Shown: positions 23,767-33,771, counted from the stretch's first letter. The stretch is DNA of 64,000 bases from Poriferisodalis sp965262965 (GCF_965262965.1 NZ_OZ253573.1:2914001-2978000), one strand, 5' to 3'. A program made the numbers and translations. The notes: generated by a model not told the origin, from the letters alone.

Positions 23767-26445
23767 GTGAGCACTGCACCACACCGCCGTCGACGCTTTC
23801 TGGCAGGGGTCATGGCCGCGATGCTGTGCGCCTCGGTGCTGGCCGTTGTGGCCGGTTCGCCGGCGCAAGCGGCCAACACTGCGCGGGAGCTGCTGGTGGA
23901 CACCAACAGCGACGGGGTCGGCGACGCCCGTGAGTTCGGCGGCCGTGACCGCTACGACACCGCTCGGCGGCTGGCCCGCAACTTTGCGGCCGGCAAGGGC
24001 GGCCTGGGGCAGGTGCCGGTTGTTTTTGTTGCCTCGGGCGCGACGCTGGTGGATGCCGTGGCGGTGTCGGGCCTCGCCGGCCATGAGGACGCTCCCGTGC
24101 TGCTGACACCTCGTGACGAGCTGCACAACGGTGTGGCCGACTTCATCGAGGACAACGGCGTCGAAACTGTCTACATCCTGGGCGGATCAGCTGCCGTGGC
24201 CGACTCCGTGCTCGACGAGATCGAGGATCTGCCCAATTCGCCAGAGGTGAGCCGCATCCAAGGCGCAGATCGTTATGCGACCGCCGCTGCGATCGGCTCG
24301 GAGCTGGGCGGAGGCTCGTCGTGGTGCGGCAGCGACGAGCCGGCGGCGATCCTGGTGAACGGCGGGGATGTCTCGCTGGCCTACGCCATGATGGTGGGCC
24401 CACTGGCGTACCGGCTCGAGGTGCCGGTGCTGCTGACTGCTCGGCGGAGCCTGCCGGCGGCCACGGCGGAGTTCCTGCGGTCTGAGGACATCGAGCATGT
24501 CGTGATCGTGGGCGGCACCGATTCGGTGGCTGACAGCGTCGAGGCTGCGTTGGTTGCGGCTGGCGTGGACGACATCGACCGCATCGCTGGCGATTCCGCT
24601 GCGGGCACGTCGGTGGAGCTGGCCGAGCTGGCCATGGGCCGCTGCGCCGCGGACCTGCGACCGGTCTCGGAGGACACCGTCGCGCTGGTGCACAGTGATG
24701 CGCTGCCCGACGGCGTAGCAGCTGCTCCGGTGCTGGCCGCCACATTCGCCGACGGTGACCTGGTGCCGATGCTGCTGGTGGACGACACGCTGCCGACCTC
24801 GGTGCGTGACTACCTGGCAGCCACCCCCGACGTAGGCGCCGACGGCGACAACCTGGAGCTGAAGATCGTGGCCATCGGCGGCACCGCTGCGGTGGGCTCC
24901 GACGTGGTGGATTCGGCGCTGCGCGAATCAGCTTCCGCTGATGCGCTGAGCGTGCAAATCGGAGCTGCACAGGACACGAACGGGGACGGCAAGATCGATG
25001 CCGGCGACGTGCCCGCCCCCGGCGACTACGCCGTGATCTTTTACTTCAACGCGTCGGTCGCAAGCGGCGATGCTTCGGCGGCGTCGATCATGCGCGACAT
25101 CGTGTGGCTGAACGGCGCGCCGCCATTGCTCGGCAGCGGCAACCCGGTGTCAGTGGTCAGCGCAGTCGACCCGTGCGACCCCGAGCAGGTGACGGTGAAC
25201 TTCGCGCACCCGCTGAATGACCGCGACATCATCTCGATCGTGCCGGACGCCACGGTCGGCGCAGGTGCGAGCGAACGGCGTGTCCGGCCCGCTTCGGCGG
25301 AGGTGACAGCGCGTGCGACGGCCAGGCCCCGTCCGACGATTGAGGTGTTCATGTTTGTCGGCCGGATCACCGCCGACGTCAGGATTTCCGACGGCGGCCC
25401 GCTGAACGTGGAAGACGTCGACCTGCGGAGTGACAACCCGGATCAGTCCGTGAGCGTCGACCCGGTGTCGAGCAATCTGATCTTCGCCGAGGCGCTTCAG
25501 ACGGGCGATCGGGTGGTGATCAGGCGGGGTGCTGTCACCGACTCCCAAGGCAACTCAAGCGCTCAGCGCACGCATCTGGCCATGGCGCCCGACGAGAACC
25601 CGCGGATCACCTCGGTGCTGATGAGCGATCTGCGTCACAGCAGCGAGGCGGTGGCGCAGGTGCCGCCGGCAATCTCGGGTGAGGGCAACAGTGCGTTCAT
25701 CTCGGGCCGGGCGGGCGGTGACGCCGAAGGGGCCGCGGGCAATGCGTGGTCGATCATCTTCGACGTGGCGAGCGACTGGACCCCGAGCGGTGGCGTGGAC
25801 ATCGATGTGCGGGTCGTCAGCGACGACCAGACCGCGTTCGTGCGGTTCGACAACGGCAAGGCCCGTAACCGGGATCTGCGGGCTGCTTTGGAGGCTCATA
25901 GCGCATTCAATGCGCTGTTCGAGATGGAGCCTCCGCCCGATTCTTCAGGGGGATGCGGTTCGATCCGCAATACCGAGCTGAGCCTGGACACGAACGACCG
26001 GCAGATCACGGCTGCCCTGAGCGGCGGGGTGACTGAGGCGGCGATCGAGGTGCGGTTCAACGGCTACGTGGACAACGTGGACGACGACGGGCTGCTCGAG
26101 GACATCCTGCGGGCTGTGGTGAGCCGCTCTGATGTGGCCAGCACCGACAGTGTTCGTGCCGCTTTGGACCTGAGTTTCCCGGAGCCGTTCGTCGCGCCGG
26201 GCAAGGTGGTGCGCTACGAGGCCCGCACGTCGGATGCGACGATGCTGCCGCGGGTGCGGGACCTGGTGGCCACGCCGGCCGGCCGTGATCAGGTATTCGA
26301 CGACCCGAATACCCCTGCCGACGAGAGTGCCGAGGCTGTGGCGGCGATTGCGACTGGGTACGCGCCGCCCCAAGACGACGACGAGAAGAACGGCCCGTCG
26401 CGGGTGCGCATCGCCCGCAGCAGCCTCGTCAAGCCACCCGCCTAA
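23767..26445 (+). CDS. Secreted protein with cell-wall-binding type 2 repeats and Ig-like C-terminal region
   Basis: The 892-residue product begins at GTG 23767 with an export signal (RRRFLAGVMAAMLCASVLAV, ending near SPAQAA). Three cell-wall-binding type 2 repeats follow (residues about 55-390), each with the RYDTA or RYATA box and the ILGGSAAV/IVGGTDSV/AIGGTAAV strand. Two calcium-loop-like sequences, DTNSDGVGD (residue 45) and DTNGDGKID (residue 403), frame them. The rest is beta-rich and Ig-like, and matches the tail at the left edge of the window. It is probably anchored to the cell surface. Confidence 0.85.
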   Translation: MSTAPHRRRRFLAGVMAAMLCASVLAVVAGSPAQAANTARELLVDTNSDGVGDAREFGGRDRYDTARRLARNFAAGKGGLGQVPVVFVASGATLVDAVAVSGLAGHEDAPVLLTPRDELHNGVADFIEDNGVETVYILGGSAAVADSVLDEIEDLPNSPEVSRIQGADRYATAAAIGSELGGGSSWCGSDEPAAILVNGGDVSLAYAMMVGPLAYRLEVPVLLTARRSLPAATAEFLRSEDIEHVVIVGGTDSVADSVEAALVAAGVDDIDRIAGDSAAGTSVELAELAMGRCAADLRPVSEDTVALVHSDALPDGVAAAPVLAATFADGDLVPMLLVDDTLPTSVRDYLAATPDVGADGDNLELKIVAIGGTAAVGSDVVDSALRESASADALSVQIGAAQDTNGDGKIDAGDVPAPGDYAVIFYFNASVASGDASAASIMRDIVWLNGAPPLLGSGNPVSVVSAVDPCDPEQVTVNFAHPLNDRDIISIVPDATVGAGASERRVRPASAEVTARATARPRPTIEVFMFVGRITADVRISDGGPLNVEDVDLRSDNPDQSVSVDPVSSNLIFAEALQTGDRVVIRRGAVTDSQGNSSAQRTHLAMAPDENPRITSVLMSDLRHSSEAVAQVPPAISGEGNSAFISGRAGGDAEGAAGNAWSIIFDVASDWTPSGGVDIDVRVVSDDQTAFVRFDNGKARNRDLRAALEAHSAFNALFEMEPPPDSSGGCGSIRNTELSLDTNDRQITAALSGGVTEAAIEVRFNGYVDNVDDDGLLEDILRAVVSRSDVASTDSVRAALDLSFPEPFVAPGKVVRYEARTSDATMLPRVRDLVATPAGRDQVFDDPNTPADESAEAVAAIATGYAPPQDDDEKNGPSRVRIARSSLVKPPA

Positions 26446-26596
26446 CCCCGCCAGCCCCACGCTCTGACGTCGTCGGGTGCCAGGTGCGAGCCCAGCGCGT
26501 GCGCTTCGGTGCTGGTGACCGCGGTGAATCCCGTCACAACCGGTGTGAGTTTCGGTACCCGTCCTGGTGCGGGTTTGGGTTTATAGTGTCTGGCAG

Positions 26597-27391
26597 ATGG
26601 GCTACACGCGCGAGGTGTACGCGAACGCACCGCTGGAGTTCGTCACCTGTGAAATCCGGTTCCCACTAGTGCCGCGTCTGACGGATGATGACATCTTGAA
26701 CCGTCTGGTAGAGCAGTTTTCTGATTCGTTGCCAATTCCCGCCACGGGAACGGTGCAGTGGGCAGACGACGACACGGACGATGGCGATGAAACCCAGCGC
26801 TTGTTGCGGTTCTCCAATCGCGATCGGACATCCTCGGTCGTCGTTACCCGAACGTCCTTGGCGATCGAGACCACCACGTACAGCGAGTGGTCAGCGTTCC
26901 GAACCTTGATCATGCAAGCGATCAGTGTGGTTGCCAGCAATGCGCGAGTGGCTGGCGTCGAGCGCGTAGGCCTGCGGTACATCGACGAAATTCGCGTTCC
27001 CGAGACCATCACCGACGCATCCCAGTGGAGCGATTGGGTCGCTGCAGATGTCCTCAGCCACCTGAAGACGGTGCCTGACATGTCACCTGCAGGCTTCACC
27101 ACTGCGGCCGTACTACACAACGGCAACCATCACATGCTGGTCCGCTATGCCGCGATGGTCGGCCCGGGAGTCGTCGGGGACAAGCCTCTGCGCCGACGGA
27201 GGCAAACGCCAGACGGCCCTTTCTTTGTTATTGACGTCGACTCGTATCGCGACACCAGCGGCCCTGAAATGATCGACTTCGACACCGAGCCGGTCGCTAC
27301 CGTGCTCGACGAGCTACACGAACCGATAGGGAGACTCTTCCAACGCTCGATCACCGATCGTGCGCGGGAATTGTTTCGGGAGGAGCCATGA
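26597..27391 (+). CDS. TIGR04255 family protein
   Basis: The 264-residue product has the family pattern: YANAPLEFVTCEIRFPLVP at the start, VERVGLRYIDEIRVP in the middle, and a C-terminal LHEPIGRLFQRSITDRAREL helix. Proteins of this sporadic family are of unknown function and often come with a small partner, here the HTH gene that overlaps by four bases (ATGA). A TATAGT box lies 9 bases before the ATG, suggesting a leaderless transcript. Confidence 0.8.
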   Translation: MGYTREVYANAPLEFVTCEIRFPLVPRLTDDDILNRLVEQFSDSLPIPATGTVQWADDDTDDGDETQRLLRFSNRDRTSSVVVTRTSLAIETTTYSEWSAFRTLIMQAISVVASNARVAGVERVGLRYIDEIRVPETITDASQWSDWVAADVLSHLKTVPDMSPAGFTTAAVLHNGNHHMLVRYAAMVGPGVVGDKPLRRRRQTPDGPFFVIDVDSYRDTSGPEMIDFDTEPVATVLDELHEPIGRLFQRSITDRARELFREEP

Positions 27392-28050
27392 CGCTCATCA
27401 CCGATCAAACCTCAGCGAAGTCCCGCCAGCTTGGCTCGGGGTTCATGCCCGAGATCGGCACGGCTGCTGCATCGGAGGCGATCGCCGACCTCAATGAGTC
27501 CTATTGGGGTTGCATGCGTTGGGCGAGTACCGCGACACCTCGTTTCTCCAGCGTGGATGAGGTGCACAGCCACCGTGCACCGCAAGCGACCACTCTGAGC
27601 CATTTGACCAATCGGAAGGCGCAGGGCGGCAGCGAGGCGCTTCTCGAAGAGCTGGCGGTCGATCGTGGACTCGGATGGACTGACGTCGCCCGGTTGTGCG
27701 GGGTTTCAATCTCAGCGGTACGCAAGTGGCGATCGGGAGGTGCACTTGCGCCCGAGCGCCTGCGGTCGCTGAGCAAACTTGCTGCGTTCTTGGATCTTCT
27801 AGAGAAGGCTGGGCCGATCGGCGATCCGGTCGGTTGGCTGATGATGCCTCTTGTCGAGCAACACACCGTCACGGCCGCTGAGATCTATCGCTTTGGCCTT
27901 GACGAAGACATCCTTGAGCACGCGCAGGGGCGACTGAGTGTCGAAGAGCTGCTGGACCGCTGGAGTTCTAGCTGGCGGAAGGACACACACGCGGATTGGA
28001 TGGTTGTTGAACGCCCTGATGGCGAGCGAGTGATCGCCCGGCGTAGCTGA
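27388..28050 (+). CDS. Helix-turn-helix partner of the TIGR04255 protein
   Basis: The 220-residue product has an XRE-like helix-turn-helix at residues about 92-115 (GWTDVARLCGVSISAVRKWR). The C-terminal half (TVTAAEIYRFGLDEDILEHA) resembles regions seen in antitoxin-like partners but was not assigned. It overlaps the TIGR04255 gene by four bases and is followed by a decayed third gene, forming a three-gene operon. Confidence 0.65.
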   Translation: MTLITDQTSAKSRQLGSGFMPEIGTAAASEAIADLNESYWGCMRWASTATPRFSSVDEVHSHRAPQATTLSHLTNRKAQGGSEALLEELAVDRGLGWTDVARLCGVSISAVRKWRSGGALAPERLRSLSKLAAFLDLLEKAGPIGDPVGWLMMPLVEQHTVTAAEIYRFGLDEDILEHAQGRLSVEELLDRWSSSWRKDTHADWMVVERPDGERVIARRS

Positions 28051-28060
28051 CGGGGACACG

Positions 28061-28416
28061 TTGAGCGAACTCGACGAACCTGAGGATCCCTTTGACGTCT
28101 GGTACGTGTGTCCTCCCGAGGAGGTGCCGGTCCATCGGATGCTCATGCAGGGTGATGTGGTCCTGCTCGACTCGGGCCCGGTGTGCGTGGTGTCTCACGC
28201 TTGTTCAATGCGGCACCGGTTCTGATGGAGGCGAATCTGCACGAGGAATGGATTGAGGCCCTGGGTGAGGCCAGCGAGCCAGAATTTGAGGCGCTCCTCG
28301 GTGCGGACGACCGCCTGCTCAGGAATTTAATGTCGGTGCCGCAATCCCGGTTCGATGCCCAGTCGTCGATTCGGCAACAGATCAAGCAGCGTCGGGATGC
28401 GCAGCGCACGGCGTGA
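28061..28416 (+). pseudogene. Decayed third gene of the TIGR04255 operon
   Basis: From TTG 28061 the frame reads DPFDVWYVCPPEEVPVHRML, then LLDSGPVCVVSHACSM, and stops at 28222-28224. The next frame carries VLMEANLHEEWIEALGEASE and NLMSVPQSRFDAQSSIR to 28416. The two halves look like one protein with a frameshift and perhaps a deletion between them. The family was not recognised; the HACSM motif and the operon position suggest a fixed partner of the two upstream genes. Confidence 0.5.
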
Positions 28417-28778
28417 GCGTTCAACTGTCGCTGCTGGCTGAGGAGACGGCGGTGGTGCCTGGAGGTCTCGAGTACCACCCTGCGTTCTTGACGGCCCACG
28501 ATGAGGCCGAGTTGCTGGCTCAGATCGACGGCGCCGATTCGCCATGGCTCGACGACTTGTCGAGAAGGGTGCAGCACTTCGGTTACAAGTACGACTACTC
28601 GAACCGCAGGCTCGATGACTCGGCGCGCATCGGACCGCTGCCGGACTGGCTGACCCAGCTCGCACACAGGGTTCGCGTCGCTGCGTCTGAGGAAGCGAAG
28701 TGCCTGCTGGATGCGCAACGGCCCTTTGAGCAAGCGATCATCAATACAGTCACCGATCCAAGCAATGAGCCCTCGTAG
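28413..28778 (+). pseudogene. AlkB-like 2-oxoglutarate dioxygenase, N-terminal part only
   Basis: The product starts at GTG 28413, overlapping the previous stop. It has the AlkB entry pattern GGLEYHPAFLTAHDEAELLA, then RRVQHFGYKYDYSNRRLDD and PLPDWLTQLAHRV. After FEQAIIN the sequence departs (TVTDPSNEPS) and ends at residue 121, before the HxD...H iron site and the RxxxxxR motif that AlkB enzymes need. It cannot be an active dioxygenase. Confidence 0.75.
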
Positions 28779-28855
28779 GTCGGGTCTCGTCAATTTGGCG
28801 TCATACCTGAACTCGTGGCCACTGCGGATCGCCCGCGCTGGGGAGAAGCCGCCCG

Positions 28856-28981
28856 AAGATCTCGGAAGCATTAATCCGGCTCGAGGAACGAGGGCTGGTC
28901 ACAGACGCTGAGTCGGCAGTTGACGGCCGTTTACGGTTGTACGAACTGACGGACGAGGGTCGCGCCGCCGCGGCGCGGTGA
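28856..28981 (+). pseudogene. C-terminal remnant of a winged-helix (PadR/MarR-like) regulator
   Basis: Forty-one codons read KISEALIRLEERGLVTDAES, then GRLRLYELTDEGRAAAAR before the stop, the wing and end of a winged-helix domain. The recognition-helix part upstream is missing and no start is present. Confidence 0.5.
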
Positions 28982-29011
28982 GTTTGGGACACCTACACGA
29001 CAGACTGTCGC

Positions 29012-31768
29012 GTGATGGACAGAATGCGGCCGCGCAGGCGGGTTCGATGGGTGGCCGCGCTCGTTGCGGCGATGACGGCGGCGTCATTGCTGGCGGTGCC
29101 GAGTGCGAGCGGTCAGACGGCGGCTGCTGCGGGGCCTGGGCCGGTGCCACCGAGCCAGTGGCCGCAGTCGTATCTGGCGGCGCCGCAGCTCGAGGCCTGG
29201 CCGAACGGCATTCGCATCTTCGGCGCCGACCGGTACCAGACCGCGCTGGCGGTTGCGCTGACCATGCGCGGCCGCGGCGGCTTCCCGTTCGACTCACCCG
29301 ATGCCACCTCGGGCGACGGACGAAGCCTGGCTGCTGCCAACGGCTGGTGGGGCCTGGGGGTGTGCCCGCGGTCGATCATCGTGGTGGCGTCGGATTCACC
29401 GGCCGACGCGCTGGCTGCGGCGGCGCTGTCGGACTCGACGGGCGGTTCCAGCGAGCCGTATCTGCGGCGGGTCGCGGCCAGCGATCCGCTGTTCGATCCC
29501 ATCGGGGGCTTCAACCGGGTCGACACGCTGGCAGCGCCCATCCTGCTCACCGGCTCGGCCCGTTCGGGGGCTCGGTCGCTGAATCACGCCACTCGGCTGG
29601 CCGCGCACGACCTTCGCCAAGGCGGCTGCAACGCAGCCCGCCAGGCGATCGTGGTCGGCGGCGAGGCTGCGGTTCCGGTCGAGGTGGAGTCCGAGCTGGT
29701 GTCCATCGGCTACAACGAGGTATTCCGGGTGAGCGGCGCCTCGCGGTACGGCACGGCTGCAGCGGTCGCGACAGCGCTGGGCACAGCGCCCATTCCTGGG
29801 GGCGTGGACGGATGCGCCGACCGTTCCGCCTCCGACGGCGCAGCCACCATGACCTTCTACGCGAACTCGGTGGTGGAGTGGCGTCCACGAGCACGCGAGT
29901 GCGAGCTGCTGGGCCGCACCGTGGTGCTCACCGGCGGGGTGGATGCGCTCGCTGCGGGCTGGTGGACGAGCTTCTGGCAGGTACCGGTGCTGCTGGCTGA
30001 CGGCAGCGACAGCCTTCCCGACGAGACCGCGGTGGCGCTCAGCCTGCTCGACGCAGAGAACCTGATTGTGCTGGGCGGAACAGCGCAGATTCCCGAGCAG
30101 GTTGCAGCGTCGGCAGCGAATATCGCAGGGGCCGAAATGCTGCGCGTCTCAGGGCCGGATCGCTACGCCACCAGCGTCGCCATGGCCAAGCATTTCGGCG
30201 GGTGGTGGCCGAGCCGCAACGGCGAGCACTTCGCCCGCTCCACGGTGTGCTTGGTGGCCTCGAGCGGGCACGGCGACCGCGCTCGCGGCTGGCCTGACGC
30301 ACTGGGCGCCGGTGCCTGGTGCGGAGCGGCCACGGCCCCGTCTGCCCAGGCGCAGCCCTATGTGGTGGAACGCATGGCCGGGACAGTGACGGCGCCCGAG
30401 ACCGGGCTCGTTGCCGCGGCGCGGCGTTCGGCCACAAGCCCGTCGACCACCGGGGTGCCGTGGCCGAAGCGATCCGCGGTGCCCATTCTGCTGGTGCCCG
30501 CTGGGGCGAGTGAGCTGCCGGCGTCGGTATCGGACTTCCTGCGCCAGTCATTCACGGCAAGCCGGCGGTGCATCGATGCGGTGGGGGGCATTGGGCGGCG
30601 CGGTGCAGCCGACGCAGATGCCTACGGCGAGGCCCTCAACGACGGCCACTGCTTCGAGCCCGGTTTCGTCGTGGCCTTCGGCGGGCCGTCGGTCATTCAC
30701 CCCGGCTTGATGGCCGAGGCGTCCGCAGCGGTGAGCGGTCGGCTGATATCGGCTGAGGTTCCCGACAATCCCATTCTGGTGGGCGCACAGACCACGGACC
30801 GCACCAATCCCAGCCGCACGGTCAAGGCGCCAGGTGCACGGCGGGGAGTCGGGGCGTTCGCCACGCGGCTGGCGCTGGACGGGCTGGTGCATCACAGGGC
30901 CGATGCCGGCGGGCCGTTCCCGGACAACAACCCTGAGGGATCGGGCGGCGGCTCGGCCTCTGGGCGCGTCTGGCTGTGCTTCCCGCGTTCCACCTACGTG
31001 GGGGCACGTTGGCTGGTGGCGGAAACGTCGTGGCGGCGTTCGCCGCTGGCTGTGGTCGACCTGCCCGAGCTGGGCTGGTATGGCGCCGACGCCGACGGCG
31101 TGTCGCGCACCGAAGGCGACGGCGGCCCCGGCTGTGTGGTCTCGGCGCTGCCCGACGACGAGCCCCTTGTCGTGCGCGCCGTGGATCCATTCGGACGTTC
31201 TTCCATAACGACCGTGCTGGTGGCCGACGAGCACCGGCGATTCTGGATGGCGCAGCCGGCCACCTTGGAGGCACGGGGGCACGAGGGGCTGCCGGGCTAC
31301 GACGATCCCACCCAGGGCGGTGTCACGAATTGGTCGTTCCGCTCGGACCAACCCCAGGACTACGTGCACATGCCGCCCGACCGGGAGGCGCTGACTGGCG
31401 CGTTCTTGTCGATCCAGATCGTGCGCGGCCTCGGCGAGGAAGATCCCGACCTGTTCAATGCGCTGTGGTCGACCGACACAGCGAGGGGAACCGTGACGGG
31501 AACTGCCGCTGGCGAGGCCCGGCTGAACGGCGATGTCTGGGAGTTGCGAGGCATGAGCGTGCTCAGCGGCGGATCGTGGCTGATCGACGTCTACGGCGCC
31601 AACCCGCAAGCCCCGAGCGGCCTGGGTTTGAGCGCGTCGGTCGTCGGGCTGGCAGACGGCGGCTACGGCGCAGGCGGATTCGTAGGCACTATCTCGCTCC
31701 ACGGCTCCGGGCCCGACGACGACATCGCCACCTGGCAAGCCGACGCCTACATCAACGCTGTGCCGTGA
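29012..31768 (+). CDS. Large secreted protein with cell-wall-binding type 2 repeats
   Basis: The 918-residue product starts at GTG 29012 or ATG 29015. An arginine-rich N-terminus (MRPRRRVRW) leads into a signal segment VAALVAAMTAASLLAVPSAS. The first two-thirds contain repeats with RYQTA, RYGTAAAVA and RYATSVAMA boxes and IVVGGEAAV, VLGGTAQI and VAFGGPSVI strands. The last third (from about residue 610) is a different beta-rich region, with no enzyme motif seen. The same signal-peptide start is reused in the chimeric remnant at 33898. Confidence 0.85.
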   Translation: MMDRMRPRRRVRWVAALVAAMTAASLLAVPSASGQTAAAAGPGPVPPSQWPQSYLAAPQLEAWPNGIRIFGADRYQTALAVALTMRGRGGFPFDSPDATSGDGRSLAAANGWWGLGVCPRSIIVVASDSPADALAAAALSDSTGGSSEPYLRRVAASDPLFDPIGGFNRVDTLAAPILLTGSARSGARSLNHATRLAAHDLRQGGCNAARQAIVVGGEAAVPVEVESELVSIGYNEVFRVSGASRYGTAAAVATALGTAPIPGGVDGCADRSASDGAATMTFYANSVVEWRPRARECELLGRTVVLTGGVDALAAGWWTSFWQVPVLLADGSDSLPDETAVALSLLDAENLIVLGGTAQIPEQVAASAANIAGAEMLRVSGPDRYATSVAMAKHFGGWWPSRNGEHFARSTVCLVASSGHGDRARGWPDALGAGAWCGAATAPSAQAQPYVVERMAGTVTAPETGLVAAARRSATSPSTTGVPWPKRSAVPILLVPAGASELPASVSDFLRQSFTASRRCIDAVGGIGRRGAADADAYGEALNDGHCFEPGFVVAFGGPSVIHPGLMAEASAAVSGRLISAEVPDNPILVGAQTTDRTNPSRTVKAPGARRGVGAFATRLALDGLVHHRADAGGPFPDNNPEGSGGGSASGRVWLCFPRSTYVGARWLVAETSWRRSPLAVVDLPELGWYGADADGVSRTEGDGGPGCVVSALPDDEPLVVRAVDPFGRSSITTVLVADEHRRFWMAQPATLEARGHEGLPGYDDPTQGGVTNWSFRSDQPQDYVHMPPDREALTGAFLSIQIVRGLGEEDPDLFNALWSTDTARGTVTGTAAGEARLNGDVWELRGMSVLSGGSWLIDVYGANPQAPSGLGLSASVVGLADGGYGAGGFVGTISLHGSGPDDDIATWQADAYINAVP

Positions 31769-32109
31769 CATCGAGAATGAGACCGACATGAGCGCAGCGA
31801 GACTTGGAGAACACTTCGTAGCTGCCTGGCATCGGGTAGGTGGCTTTTCCGCTGACGGGGATCCGGTAGTTGGTTCAACTAACGGGTCCCTGTCACCTGA
31901 TTTGGGGGATTACATCGGTGAGTGACCACGCGGCCCAGTTTGGCGTATGCGAGCCTGTGGATAACGAGCTAGCACTACAGGTGCTCTAGGTGTAATGCCC
32001 ATGGACCTTGTTGACAGTTCTGCTGCTGTGACAGGTTGAGCCTCCGTGGCAGTGTGGGGTTTGTCGGGTTTGCGGGACGGACTCGACATCAACGCCGCAG
32101 CGACGTTCT

Positions 32110-32196
32110 CGCAACGTCGTGCATGTGCGCCAGGAGAACCGCGGGCTGCGGCGGGCGAACGAGATCCTGCGGCGGGCGGCGACTCTTTTCGAGTAA
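32110..32196 (+). mobile_element. IS3-family remnant: end of OrfA
   Basis: Twenty-eight codons read VRQENRGLRRANEILRRAAT and LF before TAA, the leucine-zipper end of IS3 OrfA. Fragments of OrfB lie at 33103-33312. The surrounding stretches 31769-32109 and 32197-32466 show no gene I can support. Confidence 0.6.
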
Positions 32197-32472
32197 GGGG
32201 CTCGACCGTCGGCAGCCGGTTCACCAGCATCCGCTACGGCGAGCGACTCGACGAGACCGGTGCCACCCCCTCGGTCGGGTCAGTCGGCGATTCCTATGAC
32301 TGTGAGAAGACTGGTGGTGTCGCCGGGGTGAATCACAGCGAGAATCAGAAACAGGTTCGTGTGTTGCGGGGCGGACGGTTATGGTGAGTTCAGCCTCGTT
32401 GCCCGGCTTGTGCGGCGACCGACCCGGAACCTGATGCGCGCTATGTAGCGCCGCGATGCTCAGCGAGGCCCG

Positions 32473-32991
32473 ATGCCCAGTCCCGTCGAGACGACCGCCG
32501 CCATGACCGAACCGGCCGAACAGCCCACGCCCGACGGCTCGCCAGACAGCTCGCGGGCCTCCGACACTGGCACCGGCAGCTCGGCTGGCTTGGCTGGGTC
32601 AGCGGCCGGCTCGGCGCCCGCCGACGGCGCGGCGGCGCGGCGGGGCATGTCGCCGAATGCCGTGATCAGCGTGTTCGGCGGGCTGGCGACAACGCTGCTG
32701 GGCGCGCTCATCGGTCTGATGATGTGGCAGTTCAGCTCGCTCGGGAACCGCATCGACGCTCAGGGAGTCCGTATCGAGAACCTCGGAGCCGAGCTGCGCG
32801 TCGAGATGAGCGCACTGGAAGCTGAGCTGCGTGCCGAGATCGGTGGCCTGCGTGCGGAGATGCAGGCCGGCTTCCGGGAGGTCAACGCGATACTGCTGGA
32901 CCACACCGACCGACTCGCCCGTCTTGAGACCGCCGCAGGGCTGCACCGCGGCATCGAGGTCCCCGAATCCCCGAGCGGGAACAACCCGTAG
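32473..32991 (+). CDS. Membrane-anchored coiled-coil protein, copy 1
   Basis: The 172-residue product has a low-complexity N-terminus, one transmembrane segment (VISVFGGLATTLLGALIGLM, residues about 64-83), then a coiled coil IDAQGVRIENLGAELRVEMS continuing through three heptad-like ELRAEIGGLRAEM blocks, and a short tail. The arrangement resembles small phage- or defence-associated membrane proteins with extracytoplasmic or cytoplasmic coils, but no function is known. Confidence 0.7.
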   Translation: MPSPVETTAAMTEPAEQPTPDGSPDSSRASDTGTGSSAGLAGSAAGSAPADGAAARRGMSPNAVISVFGGLATTLLGALIGLMMWQFSSLGNRIDAQGVRIENLGAELRVEMSALEAELRAEIGGLRAEMQAGFREVNAILLDHTDRLARLETAAGLHRGIEVPESPSGNNP

Positions 32992-33102
32992 CTCCTCACC
33001 TATTGAGCGACTGCTGTGGTCCCGACGCAGGAATGGCGAGATACCATCGCCGCCGATTCCCGAATCGCGTGCTGGAGCCATGCTGCTGCTGAGACAAGCT
33101 GT

Positions 33103-33312
33103 GAACCGCTCGGGGTCGAGCCCGTCTGCACTGCGCTGCAGGTGGCCCCAAGCACGTACTACGCGGCCAAGCGCCGCGAGCGCGAGCCATCGGCGAGGGC
33201 AGTTCGCGGCGCAGTGCGGATGCAGGTTCTGTTGGCGCTGTGGGTCGCGAACCGCAAGGTCTGCGGGGCGCGCAAGCTGAGCAAGGCCGTCCGGCGCGCC
33301 GGTCACGAGATC
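33103..33312 (+). mobile_element. IS3-family remnant: start of OrfB
   Basis: The frame reads LGVEPVCTALQVAPSTYYAA, then RMQVLLALWVANRKVCGARK and LSKAVRRAGHEIG, the N-terminus of an IS3 OrfB transposase before the DDE core. It stops where the second cassette begins. The catalytic part is absent. Confidence 0.75.
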
Positions 33313-33318
33313 GGCCCG

Positions 33319-33771
33319 ATGCCCAGTCCCGTCGAGACGACCGCCGCCATGACCGAACCGGCCGAACAGCCCACGCCCGACGGCTCGCGGGCCTGCGACA
33401 CTGGCACCGGCAGCTCGGCTGGCTTGGCTGGGTCAGCGGCCGGCTCGGCGCCCGCCGGCGGCGCGGCGGCGCGGCGGGGCATGTCGCCGAATGCCGTGAT
33501 CAGCGTGTTCGGCGGGCTGGCGACAACGCTGCTGGGCGCGCTCATCGGTCTGATGATGTGGCAGTTCAGCTCGCTCGGGAACCGCATCGACGCTCAGGGA
33601 GTCCGTATCGAGAACCTCGGAGCCGAGCTGCGTGCGGAGATGCAGGCCGGCTTCCGGGAGGTCAACGCGATACTGCTGGACCACACCGGCCGACTCGCCC
33701 GTCTTGAGACCGCCGCAGGGCTGCACCGCGGCATCGAGGTCCCCGAATCCCCGAGCGGGAACAACCCGTAG
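33319..33771 (+). CDS. Membrane-anchored coiled-coil protein, copy 2
   Basis: This 151-residue copy equals copy 1 except for the loss of four residues near the start, of 18 coiled-coil residues (VEMSALEAELRAEIGGLR), and a few substitutions. The lost block lies between similar ELR(A/V)EM sequences, so slippage or recombination between repeats explains it. The membrane segment is unchanged. Confidence 0.7.
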   Translation: MPSPVETTAAMTEPAEQPTPDGSRACDTGTGSSAGLAGSAAGSAPAGGAAARRGMSPNAVISVFGGLATTLLGALIGLMMWQFSSLGNRIDAQGVRIENLGAELRAEMQAGFREVNAILLDHTGRLARLETAAGLHRGIEVPESPSGNNP

